From: SR1 bacterium human oral taxon HOT-345
GTDB taxonomy: Bacteria; Patescibacteriota; Gracilibacteria; Absconditabacterales; Absconditicoccaceae
Direction of reading: 5' to 3'
DNA: 64,000 bases
Assembly: GCA_003260355.1 (NCBI GenBank)
Contig: MPSQ01000003.1
Span: 46,539 to 110,538, forward strand
This document shows positions 48,744-58,791 of the stretch, piece after piece. The first letter of the stretch is position 1, and each line of letters starts with the position of its first letter. The notes under the pieces are model-generated. The model saw only the letters and a program-made list of their open reading frames with translations. It was not told the DNA's origin and did not search any database. A program made the translations under genes and the position numbers.

Positions 48744-51206
48744 ATGGTTTGTGGATGAGAGCAATCATGAAAGAAGCTTTACTCACAGCAAAAAGTAGGG
48801 AGATTTTTGAAAATTTTTGGTGTTTTTTTGATCGTTATTTTTGTATTTTCATCGCTATACACCTCCGCAAATAGTATTGGCAATGGAGAACAAACAACAG
48901 AACTGCTTATCGGATGGGGGAATCTCCTTCAGGTCGTCGCTAATGTAGCATACGTTATTCTCCGACCATTGGTAGCACTTGCTGGATTGGCGATGGATAA
49001 TCAGCTTATCTATGGTTCTTTTATGGGATTAGATGCTTCGCTTTGGCAGATTTGGCAGATTGTAAGGACTTTTTCAAACTATGCACTTGGATTGATATTT
49101 TTGATCTGAGTTTTAAACTATAATCTTTCTCCGTCTAAAAAGGTTCGATCGCTATGATTTTTTAATAAAATTGGCTCGCCTACCGAACTTATCACAAAAA
49201 CTCTCATTGCAAGTGTGCTAATCCAAGCAACATGGTTTATTATGATGGTGCTGGTAGATCTTTCGACAATTCTGACGTATTCTGTAGGAGGGATCCCGAC
49301 GAGCATTATTACACAACTTGATGAAAAAGTCCATGATGTGAGGTTGCTTTCCACTAATGTCCTACTTAACCTTGGAGATGAGGGGCTTCAGAAAGATAAA
49401 ACCGTCGATCAAGCGATTGTTACCTATTGGACTACGAAACAAAACAACAAAGATACAAACTATATCGCTCCGTGTAAAATTGCAGAAGTTCAAAAACAAA
49501 AGTTTATCGTAGGAAGGGCGTTTGATTCACTTACAGGAAGCAATTGATCTGGATGATTTAAGAAACTGACAATGATTCCTGGTTATTGTTCACATATTTG
49601 AGCCCTTTACTCTTTTGTGGAATTTGAACGTACTGGCGGAGAAAAGCAAGCTAATTATCAGCAAAAATTAAAGTCGTTTGTTAGAGATCTCGAGAGAAGC
49701 TCGGAAGACCAGGTCAAAAAGCTAATTGCATGAGGAATGATTTACCCTATTAGCCCATGAGCTTTTTTGGTAAATAGTGGGGGGAAGGCTCCCTCTGCGA
49801 CTCAAGTTGATGGATATCAAGAGGGAGATACGAAATATGGCTACAAAGGTAATGGTTTAGCTGACTGTGATGTTTTTTGATTTGTTCCTGCGAAAGCGGA
49901 GTGAGAATGAGATAAAGCTAAGTATAAATGCCTCTATGACAAAACAGACATTTCCCTTTCTACCATCATCAATAAGGGAAAATCGATGACTTGACCTTTT
50001 GTTTCTCTGTATTCAAATATGTTTAATTTTGCTGATCTTTCGGGATACAAGGATTTGTGAGTATGGCAACTCTTTATTCTCGCACTGATCAATACAGGAT
50101 TTTCTGTGCTTTTAATCTTACCATTGATAGCTCTGGTAGTTGTGCTTTTTGCGAGAGTCGGGATTCTCTGGATAGCAATAGCTCTATCTCCGTTTATTGC
50201 ATTATTGAAAATTTTTGGTGGGAAGGCTCTTCCTGAATGGCTTTCTATTGATTGACTCATGAAGCTCCTTATCGCTCCTGTCTTAATCTCTTTTGCAGTC
50301 AGCATTTCTTTAGTTTTTATGAGTGCGCTTAAAAGCAGCTTAGGTAATGAAGCTTCTGGTCCCTCCAATGGCGGTGTTAGTACTGCAAAAGTACTCAAAG
50401 ATATCTCTGGATTTGAGGTCGATCCTAAAGATGAATCACTCTGAATTCTTGGATTTATCAAGATACACCTCAATAATGGGCTCCTCAACCTTTCTTGGGT
50501 GGTTATTATGCTCTTTGGGCTTGGAATTACGTGGTTCCTACTCTTTTGGGCTATCAAGCAAACTTCTGTTGGGAAAGCAATTTGATCCTCTCTGCAAGAG
50601 CTTTGACAAAAGACCTTTATGAGTACTCCTTTTATTCCAATTGGTAGCAAATGACTTTCGCTACAAACTCTGAAAAATGCCTCTGTTGGAGGAGACTCTA
50701 TAGCTAATAAATTCGCTAATAAACTACAAGAAGAAAGTGATAAGAATCTCAAGGACTGGCTTTCTCCCGACGATAATGATAAAGGCAATGATGATAAAGC
50801 ATTTAAGGAAAAAAGTAAGGCCTTTTTTACTGAAGGAGCAGATCCGATTTCAACCTTTAACATTGATCACAATAATGTAAATTCCGCACTTGATACCTAT
50901 AAAAACCTTGATGAAATCAGATCAAGCACTTATACCTCACAAGAAAATGCTACAAAAATGGCAAATTTGGCTGATACTCTGTGGAAAGGGCAGCTCGATA
51001 AATGAAATAGTGCGAAGGATGATCCTGAAGTAGCATGATCTGAAGCCTCAAAAATAAAGTGAGCTATGGAAGCAATTCTGAGTGACGGTACTATACAGAA
51101 ATCTGGTAGAATCGGAGAATGGAGTAAAAATGCAAATATCAAGATTGGAAATAAGCAATACTCCCTTGATGCGACCAGCGGAAAATTAACAGTGAAAGGA
51201 AAGTAA
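48744..51206 (+). CDS. VirB6/TrbL-like T4SS membrane protein (copy A)
   Basis: 820 aa with about twenty TGA-encoded Gly. N-terminal signal/anchor (IFGVFLIVIFVFSSLY), then hydrophobic helices (NVAYVILRPLVALAGLAM; ALGLIFLIGVLNYNL), a ~200-residue extracytoplasmic loop with conserved-looking Cys, and a C-terminal bundle of helices (LLILPLIALVVVLFARVGIL, AIALSPFIALLKIFGG, LISFAVSISLVFMSAL) followed by a hydrophilic ~200-residue tail. The layout and ARVGILWIAIALSPFIALL match VirB6/TrbL-like inner-membrane channel components of CPR T4SS. Forms a tandem pair with copy B. The ATG at 48744 is in frame only with TGA=Gly. Confidence 0.75.
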
Positions 51207-51230
51207 TTTTATCTCTTGTTTCAGTTGTTT

Positions 51231-53210
51231 ATGCCTAGAAGAAAGCAAGTCTCTCAACGAAAAATCTGAATCATTCTTGTGATGATCAGTTTTTTCCTCG
51301 TTGGGAATGCTTTTGCGGCGGACATTTGTACTACTGAAACGACAAAAGGATTGGAAACCTTTAAAACTATTCTGACCGTCATAGGAAGTTTTGCTTCTTG
51401 GGTATGGGTTATTCTGGGTAGTATTGCAGGGAAATTGATGACCAATACGTTTGTTTATGGAGAGTTTATACATCTCGATGGACTTCTCTGGAAAATCCGA
51501 CAAATCTCAAGAACTTTTGTAAACTATACAATCTGAATTTTATTTTTGATCGGTATTTTTAACTATATTTTTAATTTTAGCACTAAGGCAAAGAATCCTA
51601 CCTCGTTCATTACTGAACTTTTGATAGCTAGTATATTGGTCCAAGCGAGCCGATTCCTTGTGATGGTGCTTCTTGACTTTTCTACAATAGGGATAGCAAC
51701 GATTTCTTCTTTCCCATCACAAGTCATTAGTTCCAACTCAAATTATCGTGAATCTCTTCTTACCTCCATCAAAAGCGATCCTCTTCTTTCCAAACCGTTT
51801 AAGACGCCACCTAAGGGGGTTGAAATTAACGTATTTGCGGATGTATTTTCTCAAAAAGATAAAGAACTCCTCTGGAAAGAATATGATGTGGAAAAATTAC
51901 CTGATGATTTTGAGAAAAACTTAATTGACTCGCTACTACCTAAATCAGACAATCTCGGAGGCCCCCTTGTCTATCTTGGATTCTCAGTCTTTCAAAGCCA
52001 AAATCAGATCATAAACTATGAAGCTAATCCTACTAATTGTATCGAGATGTTTTCAAAAGCAATTATCAGTCTTATTCTGAGCTCAGGAATGATTATCCTC
52101 TATGCATTTTCGCTTTTGGTTTTGGTTGCTGTGCTTATTATTAGACTGCTTTATCTGCGGATTTTTATTGCGGCAAGTCCTATTATTGTCCTACTGTCTA
52201 GAAAAAAATTAATAGAAGATTTTTTGGGATTAAAATTGAACTTATCTACACCTGCTCTTAATCTTGGAGATATGATTGTTCTTGTTTTTAAACCTGTATT
52301 TTTCGCATTATGGATCAGTATTATGATTCTTTTTGTTGTCATTCTTCAAGGGTTCTTTTTGTCACAAGATAACTGATCTTCTGAGTTTGACAATGGAAGT
52401 GTAAAAGTCTCTGAAACTATAACCAGTGATCAAGCGAGAAGTATTAATTCTTATCAATCGGAACTCACCATTTGAGAACATGCAAAAGTAGCGCTCTATC
52501 ATGGGACAAAATCCTTCAAAGATATTATGCTTGCATTTATGACACTTGCTCTAATGTGGTATTTTGTTAAGCTCGCATTTTCATCTGGGAAAACAAAAAT
52601 CTGATGAATTGATAAACTAACCAGTGGTGTTATGGAAACTGCAGAAAAAGTCGTTGGAAATGTAGGGATTATCCCAACACCAGCTGGTCAGATTGGATTA
52701 AAACAGGCAAAAGATATTCCTAGCACACTTATAGGAAATAAGCAGGGACAACTAGAGGCTGAAGAAAGAGAAAGATTAAACGCATTTTACAGAGACATTG
52801 GAATAGATCCTGGAGCTCTTTCAATGAGTGAATCTCAAAAAACCAAACTCAAGGAACAGGCTAATGCAACTAATCTTGAGAGTTATCCATCTCTAATCTT
52901 ATCAATAAAGAATCAAAATAACGGGATTAAATTTAATGATATCCCGGTTTCTTCTTTGTATAATTGGATTCAGAATGTAAATAAGCATAGTTCTAAAGAT
53001 CAGATTTTTAGTAAGTATTTTGGTCCAAACTGGCAAGATATCCCAAATATTAAATTAGAAACCTGAGACAAAGCTGAAGAGAAGTACTTAAAAGAACTCT
53101 TCAAAAGTGCTACTAGAGTTCAGACTTTTTATCAAAAAATGCTCTGAGGGAAAAACAACATTTTCGCTTATGAAGATCTTATCTCTGATCGTGGGATAGT
53201 CAAAAATTAA
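51231..53210 (+). CDS. VirB6/TrbL-like T4SS membrane protein (copy B)
   Basis: 659 aa. Signal peptide IILVMISFFLVGNAFAAD, then the same plan as copy A: WVWVILGSIAGKLMTN, FVYGEFIHLDGLLWKIWQIS, helices, an outer loop, RIFIAASPIIVLLSRKKLIE and a terminal membrane segment followed by a hydrophilic tail. Paralogy to A is direct: LDASLWQIWQIVRTFSNY versus LDGLLWKIWQISRTFVNY. The shared Trp is TGG in A (49053-49055) and CGA in B (51498-51500). 24 bases after copy A, same operon. Confidence 0.75.
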
Positions 53211-53581
53211 TATTTCATACCACGCCTTTCACAATAGTGTTTTCAAAACTTTTAAATAGAAGAAAAATCTGATTCTTGGCTCGGGATCTTTGGAGAGACT
53301 CTAGGGTATCAACAATGGATTTAAAAAAACTTTTCCACGTTTCTAAAATATAATTAATACGCTCAAAATACGTCTTGCTAAAGCTACTATCAATGGGACT
53401 TCTGCAAATTTCTATTAGCTAAAGATACCTCTGTTCTCAAGCTATAATTTTACTAATCATTTCAGAGATAAGCGTGATCTTGAAAGAGAAAGAGAAAGAG
53501 AAAGAGAAAGAGAAATAAAAAAAATTGAAAAGATTGCAATTTGCTAGCCAGAAACTATAGTAGGAATATTTATATTTTCAA
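53211..53581. other. Intergenic region with a (GAAAGA) microsatellite
   Basis: About 370 bases without a gene. Positions 53483-53516 are five copies of GAAAGA, and a copy of the AAAAATCTGA word lies near 53259. Confidence 0.5.
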
Positions 53582-53866
53582 ATGCCCAAGATGCTTCCCG
53601 CACTGCCTAATAACCGTCTTATTCTCAATGGACATAAAATTCTGAACCAAGATCAGCTTTTTGCCTCTATTAGTAAGAGGCTCAAGACCACTGTTCTTAA
53701 CAGACAAGAGCTTCGCAAACTTCTCAGTAGCTATCAGTGATTACACATTGCCATTTGGCATGGGGACAGCTTTTTGGAAGAAGAAAATGAGGCAACCCAG
53801 AAAGAGATCGTTTTGCTCCTTTCAGAACTCGGAACCTTGAAAATTAGCGGGAGGAAAAAGCGGTAA
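53582..53866 (+). CDS. Small unknown protein
   Basis: 94 aa: MPKMLPALPNNRLILNGHKI, SSYQGLHIAIWHGDSFLEEE, ending ISGRKKW. TGA at 53736 is Gly. Basic ends with an acidic middle, no membrane segment. It precedes the kinase-like gene but has a separate promoter between them. Not recognised. Confidence 0.5.
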
Positions 53867-53869
53867 GTT

Positions 53870-53897
53870 TTGACATTTCTCTTTTTTTGACTATACT
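53870..53897 (+). promoter_or_regulatory. Promoter of the kinase-like gene
   Basis: TTGACA, 16-base spacer, TATACT. The ATG is 30 bases past the -10, so the 5' leader is very short. Confidence 0.7.
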
Positions 53898-53926
53898 AGA
53901 GGCGTAGTTTACCTCATTACTTTTTG

Positions 53927-54958
53927 ATGCCAACTAATCATCTTTCCTCTCATTGAGAATGATTGAAGCTAAATCCCAAAGATTTAGAACGGTTGAAGTA
54001 TGATCCTAAGGATTATGCTGATATTTTTCCTTATGCAGAAGCATTTAAAGCGATCCGCAGAAAAATTGGTCAGGATTTTTCTCTTCGTAAGATTGGTGAG
54101 GGGGCTTGGGCGAGTGTATTTGAAATCCAAAAAGACGGGAAATGAGTTTATGTGGTAAAGTTACCTCATCCTGAATATCTAGATTCTCAAGATATTAATA
54201 TCAAAGATAAAGTGAAAGCTGAAATAAAGCTCCAAAAAAAGTTCATTCTTGAATATGATACCTGGGTCAAGAAACTGCATAAAAACTATCTCAGTATTGT
54301 TACTGATCCAACAGGCTTTAACCTTTATTCTACACTTTCATGACAAAAAAATGTAGAGGCAAAAAGCGATATTTCTAGCATTGAAACGATCAAAAAACAA
54401 CAAGCTATTCTTAAGACCCTTCAGTTTCCCCGCCTTTTGGAAATATATCAATGAGAAATCCCAATTATTGTTATGGATAAAATCCCTGGTACAACTTTAC
54501 GATTTGAGATCATGAGATCAGTTTTTTCTCCTTTTTTTGAAAGACATTTTGCTTTTTGAACTTCAGACAACCTTCTTATCAAATCAGACAAGACGCTGTA
54601 TGAAAATTGTAAAGAACAGAATATCAGTGATAAAATGATCTCAAATTATCTTCATCTTATAGAAAGAGATTTGCTACCTAAAATATGAAAAAAAGCATTT
54701 CAGAAGGAATTTATCAACCCTGGAATGTTGGAATCTGATCCTACAATAATGATATCAAGTTTTATTAAAGAGTTTGATGGGGTCCGAGAGCCGGATCCTA
54801 CAGTTTTTACACAGCTTTATGGGGATAGTAAGAAGTGAACAACACTTGAACTAGCCTATAATTTTTTCCTCAAGCATTTTCCTAAGCATCCAGATCCCAA
54901 TTTGCACAACCTTATCATCACTCCAGACAATAAACTTTGAATTATAGACTTTTGATAA
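53927..54958 (+). CDS. Kinase-like protein ending at the DFG motif
   Basis: 343 aa. Protein-kinase-fold features: glycine-rich loop KIGEGAWASVFEI near residue 60, VAIK-like Lys in VYVVKLPHPE, and a catalytic-loop-like HPDPNLHNLIITPDNKLGII followed by DFG. The protein stops immediately after DFG (GAC TTT TGA TAA), so the activation segment and C-lobe helices of ordinary kinases are absent. The large insertion between the N-lobe and catalytic loop (~200 residues, helical) may substitute. It resembles small ABC1/APH-like kinases in the catalytic loop only. Around ten TGA-encoded Gly, including that of DFG. Confidence 0.7.
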
Positions 54959-54982
54959 TTTTATTCTTTACAAAGCAAGATT

Positions 54983-55429
54983 ATGACTCTAAATAACCCC
55001 AAGGCCACTAATCAGCCTCCTGTTCAGCCGTGAAGCTGAAGTAATACTTCCCCAACCAAAGAAAATCTGAAAGAAATCCTCATTCCGAATCTTGATACCA
55101 TGCGCTATATGGAAATGATGACGCTTTTTAATAGCAAAACTTATGATGAATGAGTTGTAAGAATGAAGAATCACACAAGAACCTTTTTGTATTTTCACAA
55201 TCTTGCTCAGCTGTCTGATGAAGTGATCTTTCCTTACCTTGAGCAACTCCAAAAAGATTATCCGAATCTCCAAGGCTCTGTTTATCTCAGGCATCATAAA
55301 GGAAAAAAATTTATCTCACTAGAACCCTTATTCCCTGATTCTGGAGAAAAGAAAATTGCTCAAAAACTAGCTGATGAGCTGAAATCTCTTTTGAAACAAA
55401 AAGATAAAAATCAGACTTCCACTGTTTAA
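54983..55429 (+). CDS. Small unknown protein after the kinase-like gene
   Basis: 148 aa. Disordered Pro/Ser/Gly N-terminus with TGA-encoded Gly (PVQPGSGSNTS), then MRYMEMMTLFNSKTYDEGVV, FLYFHNLAQLSDEVIFPYLE and a basic C-terminus. 24 bases after the kinase-like gene; likely co-expressed. Its TAA overlaps the tgt stop on the other strand. Confidence 0.55.
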
Positions 55430-56571
55430 TTTTCCTCCAAAAATCTCTTTTTCCGACCTTCTAAAATACGGTTCAAATACACGATATTATGCAGTCCGAC
55501 AAGGCTTCCTCAGAGTGTTTCCTGTTCTCTGATGAGGTGGCAGAGGTAAGCTTTGCTAAAATTTCTGCAAGTGTAGCAATCGCAGTTCTCAGTCAAAGGA
55601 GAGAAATCAGTTCTAAAGTCAGAATTGGTTATTTTGATATTCCCTTGGTCAGAAAAGGCGATTCCGTGCCTTCCAAGTCTCGTTGCTGCGACGCAGTCAA
55701 ACATATCTACTCCCTGCTCTATCGCAAAACGCAGGTCTTCTGGAGTTCCTACGCCCATCAAATATCTCGGCTTCTCATTTGGCAAAAGTGGTGCAGTATG
55801 TGCAATCACTTGCTCAATCAGCTCTCTACTTTCTCCAACACTCACCCCACCGATCGCAATTCCATCCCGAGCGAACTGAGAAAGGTATTCTGCGGATTGG
55901 GTTCTGAGGTCGAGATACGTCCCCCCTTGCACGATAGGGAAGAGGACACCTCTCGCCTCTTCGTATTTGGGCTTGAAATGTTCAAAAGCTCTTTTTGCTC
56001 GGCGATGGGTCATAGCAATATGCTTTTCTATGGTTTTCTTGTCAGAACCAGTAGGAGAGCAAACATCTAGCACCATCATAATATCAGATCAAAGCTCACA
56101 TTGGGTATCTACCACATTTTCTGGGGTGAAGATATGCTTTGATCCATCATAAGGCGAGCGGAATTTTACACCCTCTTCAGTCAGCTTTATTCCTACTTTG
56201 TGAGTATGTTTTTGGTCGTTGAATTTTTGATTTGCTAGACCAAGAGAAAAAACCTGAAACCCTCCGCTATCAGTCAGAATCAGTCCGTCTTTCCAGTTTT
56301 CAAACTGATGCAAACCTCCAGCCGCCTGGACAATTTTACTTCCCGGACGAAGATAGAGATGAAAAGTGTTTGCGAGAATGAGCTTGATCGGCTCAATTTG
56401 ATTTCCAATATAGTGTGAATCCTGCAAAAGATCTAAAATCAGACCTTTGATCGTGGCTTTGGTCCCCACCGGCATAAAAATCGGTGTTTTGAGGCTGATT
56501 CCATTGAGGGTGATTTCACCGACTCTGGCTTTCCCTTTTTGCTTGAGGATTTTGAAGTTGAGTTTTGACAT
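55426..56571 (-). CDS. tgt: Queuine/preQ1 tRNA-guanine transglycosylase
   Basis: 381 aa. Exchanges G34 for preQ1 in tRNAs with GUN anticodons. Motifs: FMPVGTKATIKGL, LANTFHLYLRPG, catalytic LILTDSGGFQVFSL, MMVLDVCSP, FPIVQGGTYLDLR, YLMGVGTPEDLRFAIEQGVD, MFDCVAATRLGRHG and zinc site CDCYTC...HLI. TGA at 56089 and 55510 are Gly. Partner of queA at 32.6 kb. The ATG at 56571 gives the family start (MSKLNFKIL). Confidence 0.96.
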
Positions 56572-56607
56572 GGTTGATGGCAAAGGAAATAAGAAAGATT
56601 TTTAAAT

Positions 56608-57474
56608 TTAGACAGCGACATCCATAGGCAAAGAAGCATCTGGATCATAGCCGTTTATTACGGTGTCGGTGTATTCCCGTTCAAAAATTGAAGAGCATTG
56701 CTTGGTTTCTATATTTGGAAGGGGCTTTGGTATTCTAGTCAGCTGTTCCTGAAGAACAGAAATATGGTTCTCATAAATATGGGTATCCGCGAGAAATCCA
56801 ACCAGCTTCCCTTCTTGTAGTCCTGCTTCCTTGGCAAGAAGATGGAGTAAAAGCCCATAGCTTGCGATATTGAATGGGAGTCCTAATCCGATGTCTACTG
56901 ATCTTTGATTTCGCAGGAGGTTGAGTTTTCCATTGATGACGGTCACCTGAAATCCATAATGACAAGGCGGTAAAGCCATACATCCTAGATCCATTGGATT
57001 CCAGGCTGAGACGATCATTCTCCTGTCGGAAGGGTTCCTTTTGAGGGTTTGGATCAGATTTTTTAACTGATCTACACCCTGCTGATCGTAATTAGTACTA
57101 AAGGTCTGATACTTAGCACCGAAATGCCTCCGCTGAAAGCCATAAATCGGTCCAAGTTCCCTCTCCGCTTTCATCGCTGCCTGCGTCGCAGTATCATGAC
57201 TATAAGGCACACGGTCAGGCGAGCACCATTCGTCTCGAATATGGTTATTTCTCGCTAGAAGCCGCTCCTTGTCAGTAATTCCCTTGATGAAAAATTCTAA
57301 TTCGGAAGCCACAAGTCTAAAAGGGATTTTTTTGGTGGTCAGAAGAGGAAAGCCCTCCTGCATATTGTGCTCAAAAAAGGTTCCTGCGATGGCTTTTGTG
57401 CGGATTCCGGTCCTGTTGTCTTTTCGTTCTCCGTGGTCTAGAACGTTTTTGACAATGGCGAGATAACTTTGCAT
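56608..57474 (-). CDS. thyA: Thymidylate synthase
   Basis: 288 aa. dUMP to dTMP using methylene-THF. Motifs: DNRTGI, GPIYGFQ, nucleophile Cys in ALPPCHYGFQV, QRSVDIGLGLPFNIASYGLL, ADTHIYENH and YDPDASL. Two codons are decisive for the genetic code. The residue in HI-x-DEW is CGA (57235-57237) where ThyA has Trp. The residue in YGFQ-x-RHF is CGG (57130-57132) where ThyA has the conserved Trp of YGxQWR. LLWNQRS is also CGA. Followed upstream by folA, the usual pair. Confidence 0.97.
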   Translation of the reverse strand: MQSYLAIVKNVLDHGERKDNRTGIRTKAIAGTFFEHNMQEGFPLLTTKKIPFRLVASELEFFIKGITDKERLLARNNHIRDEWCSPDRVPYSHDTATQAAMKAERELGPIYGFQRRHFGAKYQTFSTNYDQQGVDQLKNLIQTLKRNPSDRRMIVSAWNPMDLGCMALPPCHYGFQVTVINGKLNLLRNQRSVDIGLGLPFNIASYGLLLHLLAKEAGLQEGKLVGFLADTHIYENHISVLQEQLTRIPKPLPNIETKQCSSIFEREYTDTVINGYDPDASLPMDVAV

Positions 57475-57499
57475 GGGTTGAAAGTACAGGAAATAAAAG

Positions 57500-57964
57500 T
57501 TATTTTCTTTGATAGATTAGGAAGTCTACCTCTTGTCCTGTTGTCTCTGAAATACAGACAAAATCTGACTCAAAACTGGGGAAAAAGGTATCTCCTTGGT
57601 AGTTTTTTCTGATTTTGGTCAGATAAATAAGATCTGCATCCGGAAGAAAGCTCTGATAGGTATAAGCTCCTCCAATAATGAAAACCTGTTCTTCTGGATC
57701 TGTGGGCTTAAAATCTGCCAAAAAGCTTGCCCTGTCTGGATAACATTCAAGGGAGGGAATCGGCTGGGAAGTAATAACAACATTTCTCCTCTGCGGGAGC
57801 GGTTTCCCCAGTGAAATAAAGGTATTCTTTCCCATAACGACAGTATGATTCAGGGTTGTCTTTTTGAAATATTGAAGATCTTCAGAATAATGCCGAGGGA
57901 GCTGGTTTTGGCATCCAATTACCCTATTGGGAGCCATGGCTGCGATAAGTGCAATCTTCATCAA
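57500..57964 (-). CDS. folA: Dihydrofolate reductase
   Basis: 154 aa: ALIAAMAPNRVIGCQNQLPW, VVMGKNTFISLGKPLPQRRN, FIIGGAYTYQSFL, IYLTKI and GDTFFP. Regenerates THF used by ThyA. The active-site Trp of the Met20 loop (LPWxxxxDLxxFK) is encoded by CGG (57893-57895). Starts 25 bases upstream of thyA on the same strand. Confidence 0.96.
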   Translation of the reverse strand: MMKIALIAAMAPNRVIGCQNQLPRHYSEDLQYFKKTTLNHTVVMGKNTFISLGKPLPQRRNVVITSQPIPSLECYPDRASFLADFKPTDPEEQVFIIGGAYTYQSFLPDADLIYLTKIRKNYQGDTFFPSFESDFVCISETTGQEVDFLIYQRK

Positions 57965-58218
57965 GATCCTAACAAGAATAAAATTCTGATCTCAGTGTAT
58001 GATTTTACTCCCACTTTTCAATCTAAAGAAATTTTTTGTTGGATTTGAAAATCGTATCGTGCTTCTTTCTGGTAGAATCCCCTGTTTTCTTCAGCTTTAT
58101 TGGATTTTTTCTTTTTTGTGTCTGCTTTGTCTACCTTTCCCTTCTGTCCACACTGTTTGATGGAGACTTCTCGCTTTCCTGGATCGTTCTTGCACAAGAG
58201 AAAAATCATAGTTATCAT
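57919..58218 (-). CDS. Doubtful small lysine-rich protein
   Basis: 99 codons beginning MITMIFLLCKNDPGKWEVSI, Lys-rich middle, overlapping the first 46 bases of folA in another frame. The start lies inside the 22-bp repeats. Composition is protein-like up to residue ~70, but nothing is recognised. Confidence 0.3.
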
Positions 58219-58290
58219 TTTATAAAATCATAACTTCAATTTTATAAAATCATAGTTATCATTTTGAGAAATTATAGTTATAATTTTTTA
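58202..58290. repeat. Four tandem ~22-bp AT-rich repeats
   Basis: Consensus AAAATCATAGTTATCATTTT plus AT: 58202-58223, 58224-58245, 58246-58268, 58269-58290. Copies 1 and 3 are identical over 20 bases. They lie in the divergent gap between folA and secG. Confidence 0.8.
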
Positions 58291-58560
58291 TCAGCGAACG
58301 GTAAGCTTTTTCTTTTTCGGGATTATTTTTGTGGAGCAAAAAGGAACACTCGTCTTTCCGTTCAAGGTAAGCCTACCGCTCTCTATGTGTTCTGATTTTT
58401 TTCTCTTTATTATCTCTAGAGAAAATGTTGTTTACTGCGATTATAAGAATTGGTGTATGGTTTATTTTAGCTTGTAGGGCTAGGAATTTTCTCATCACTT
58501 GCATTCTTTAAGCAAATCATTAAAATGTGTGTCGATTTACCTTTGTTTTATTAGATAGCT
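58291..58560 (+). promoter_or_regulatory. secG upstream region with a candidate promoter
   Basis: 270 bases without a gene. TTGCAT at about 58499, 16-base spacer and TAAAAT form a plausible promoter ~40 bases from the secG ATG. A GGTA-AGC-CTACC small hairpin is near 58365, and a TCTGATTTTTTTC word is near 58391. Confidence 0.4.
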
Positions 58561-58791
58561 ATGAGAACTTTATTAATCATTGCCATGCTCATTACTGGAA
58601 TTGTCTTTATAGCAAGTGTTTTGCTTCAGTCTCCAAAAGGAGGTGGTATTGGAATGGGGCTCGGTGGAGCTTCTGCCGGAGGAAATGAATACTGAAGTAA
58701 AAAAACCATGGAAGGAAAGCTTAAGAAAATTGCACTTATTTCTGGTGTGCTTTTTGTGATTATTGTGTTGTTTTTACCCTACGTTAGATAA
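58561..58791 (+). CDS. secG: Preprotein translocase subunit SecG
   Basis: 76 aa. Helix 1 TLLIIAMLITGIVFIASVLL, the hallmark LQSPKGGGIGMGLGG-ASAGGNEYGSKKTMEGKLKK and helix 2 ALISGVLFVIIVLFL. The Gly in NEYGSKK is TGA (58693), so the gene is split under the standard code. The stop overlaps the next ATG (TAATG). Confidence 0.93.

Noticed and set aside
49934..50863. A 309-codon minus-strand frame
   Set aside because: Antisense shadow of VirB6-like copy A, which has a full paralogue and coherent membrane topology.
58202..58290. CRISPR array
   Set aside because: The 22-bp repeats are contiguous with no spacers, and no cas genes are in the window.
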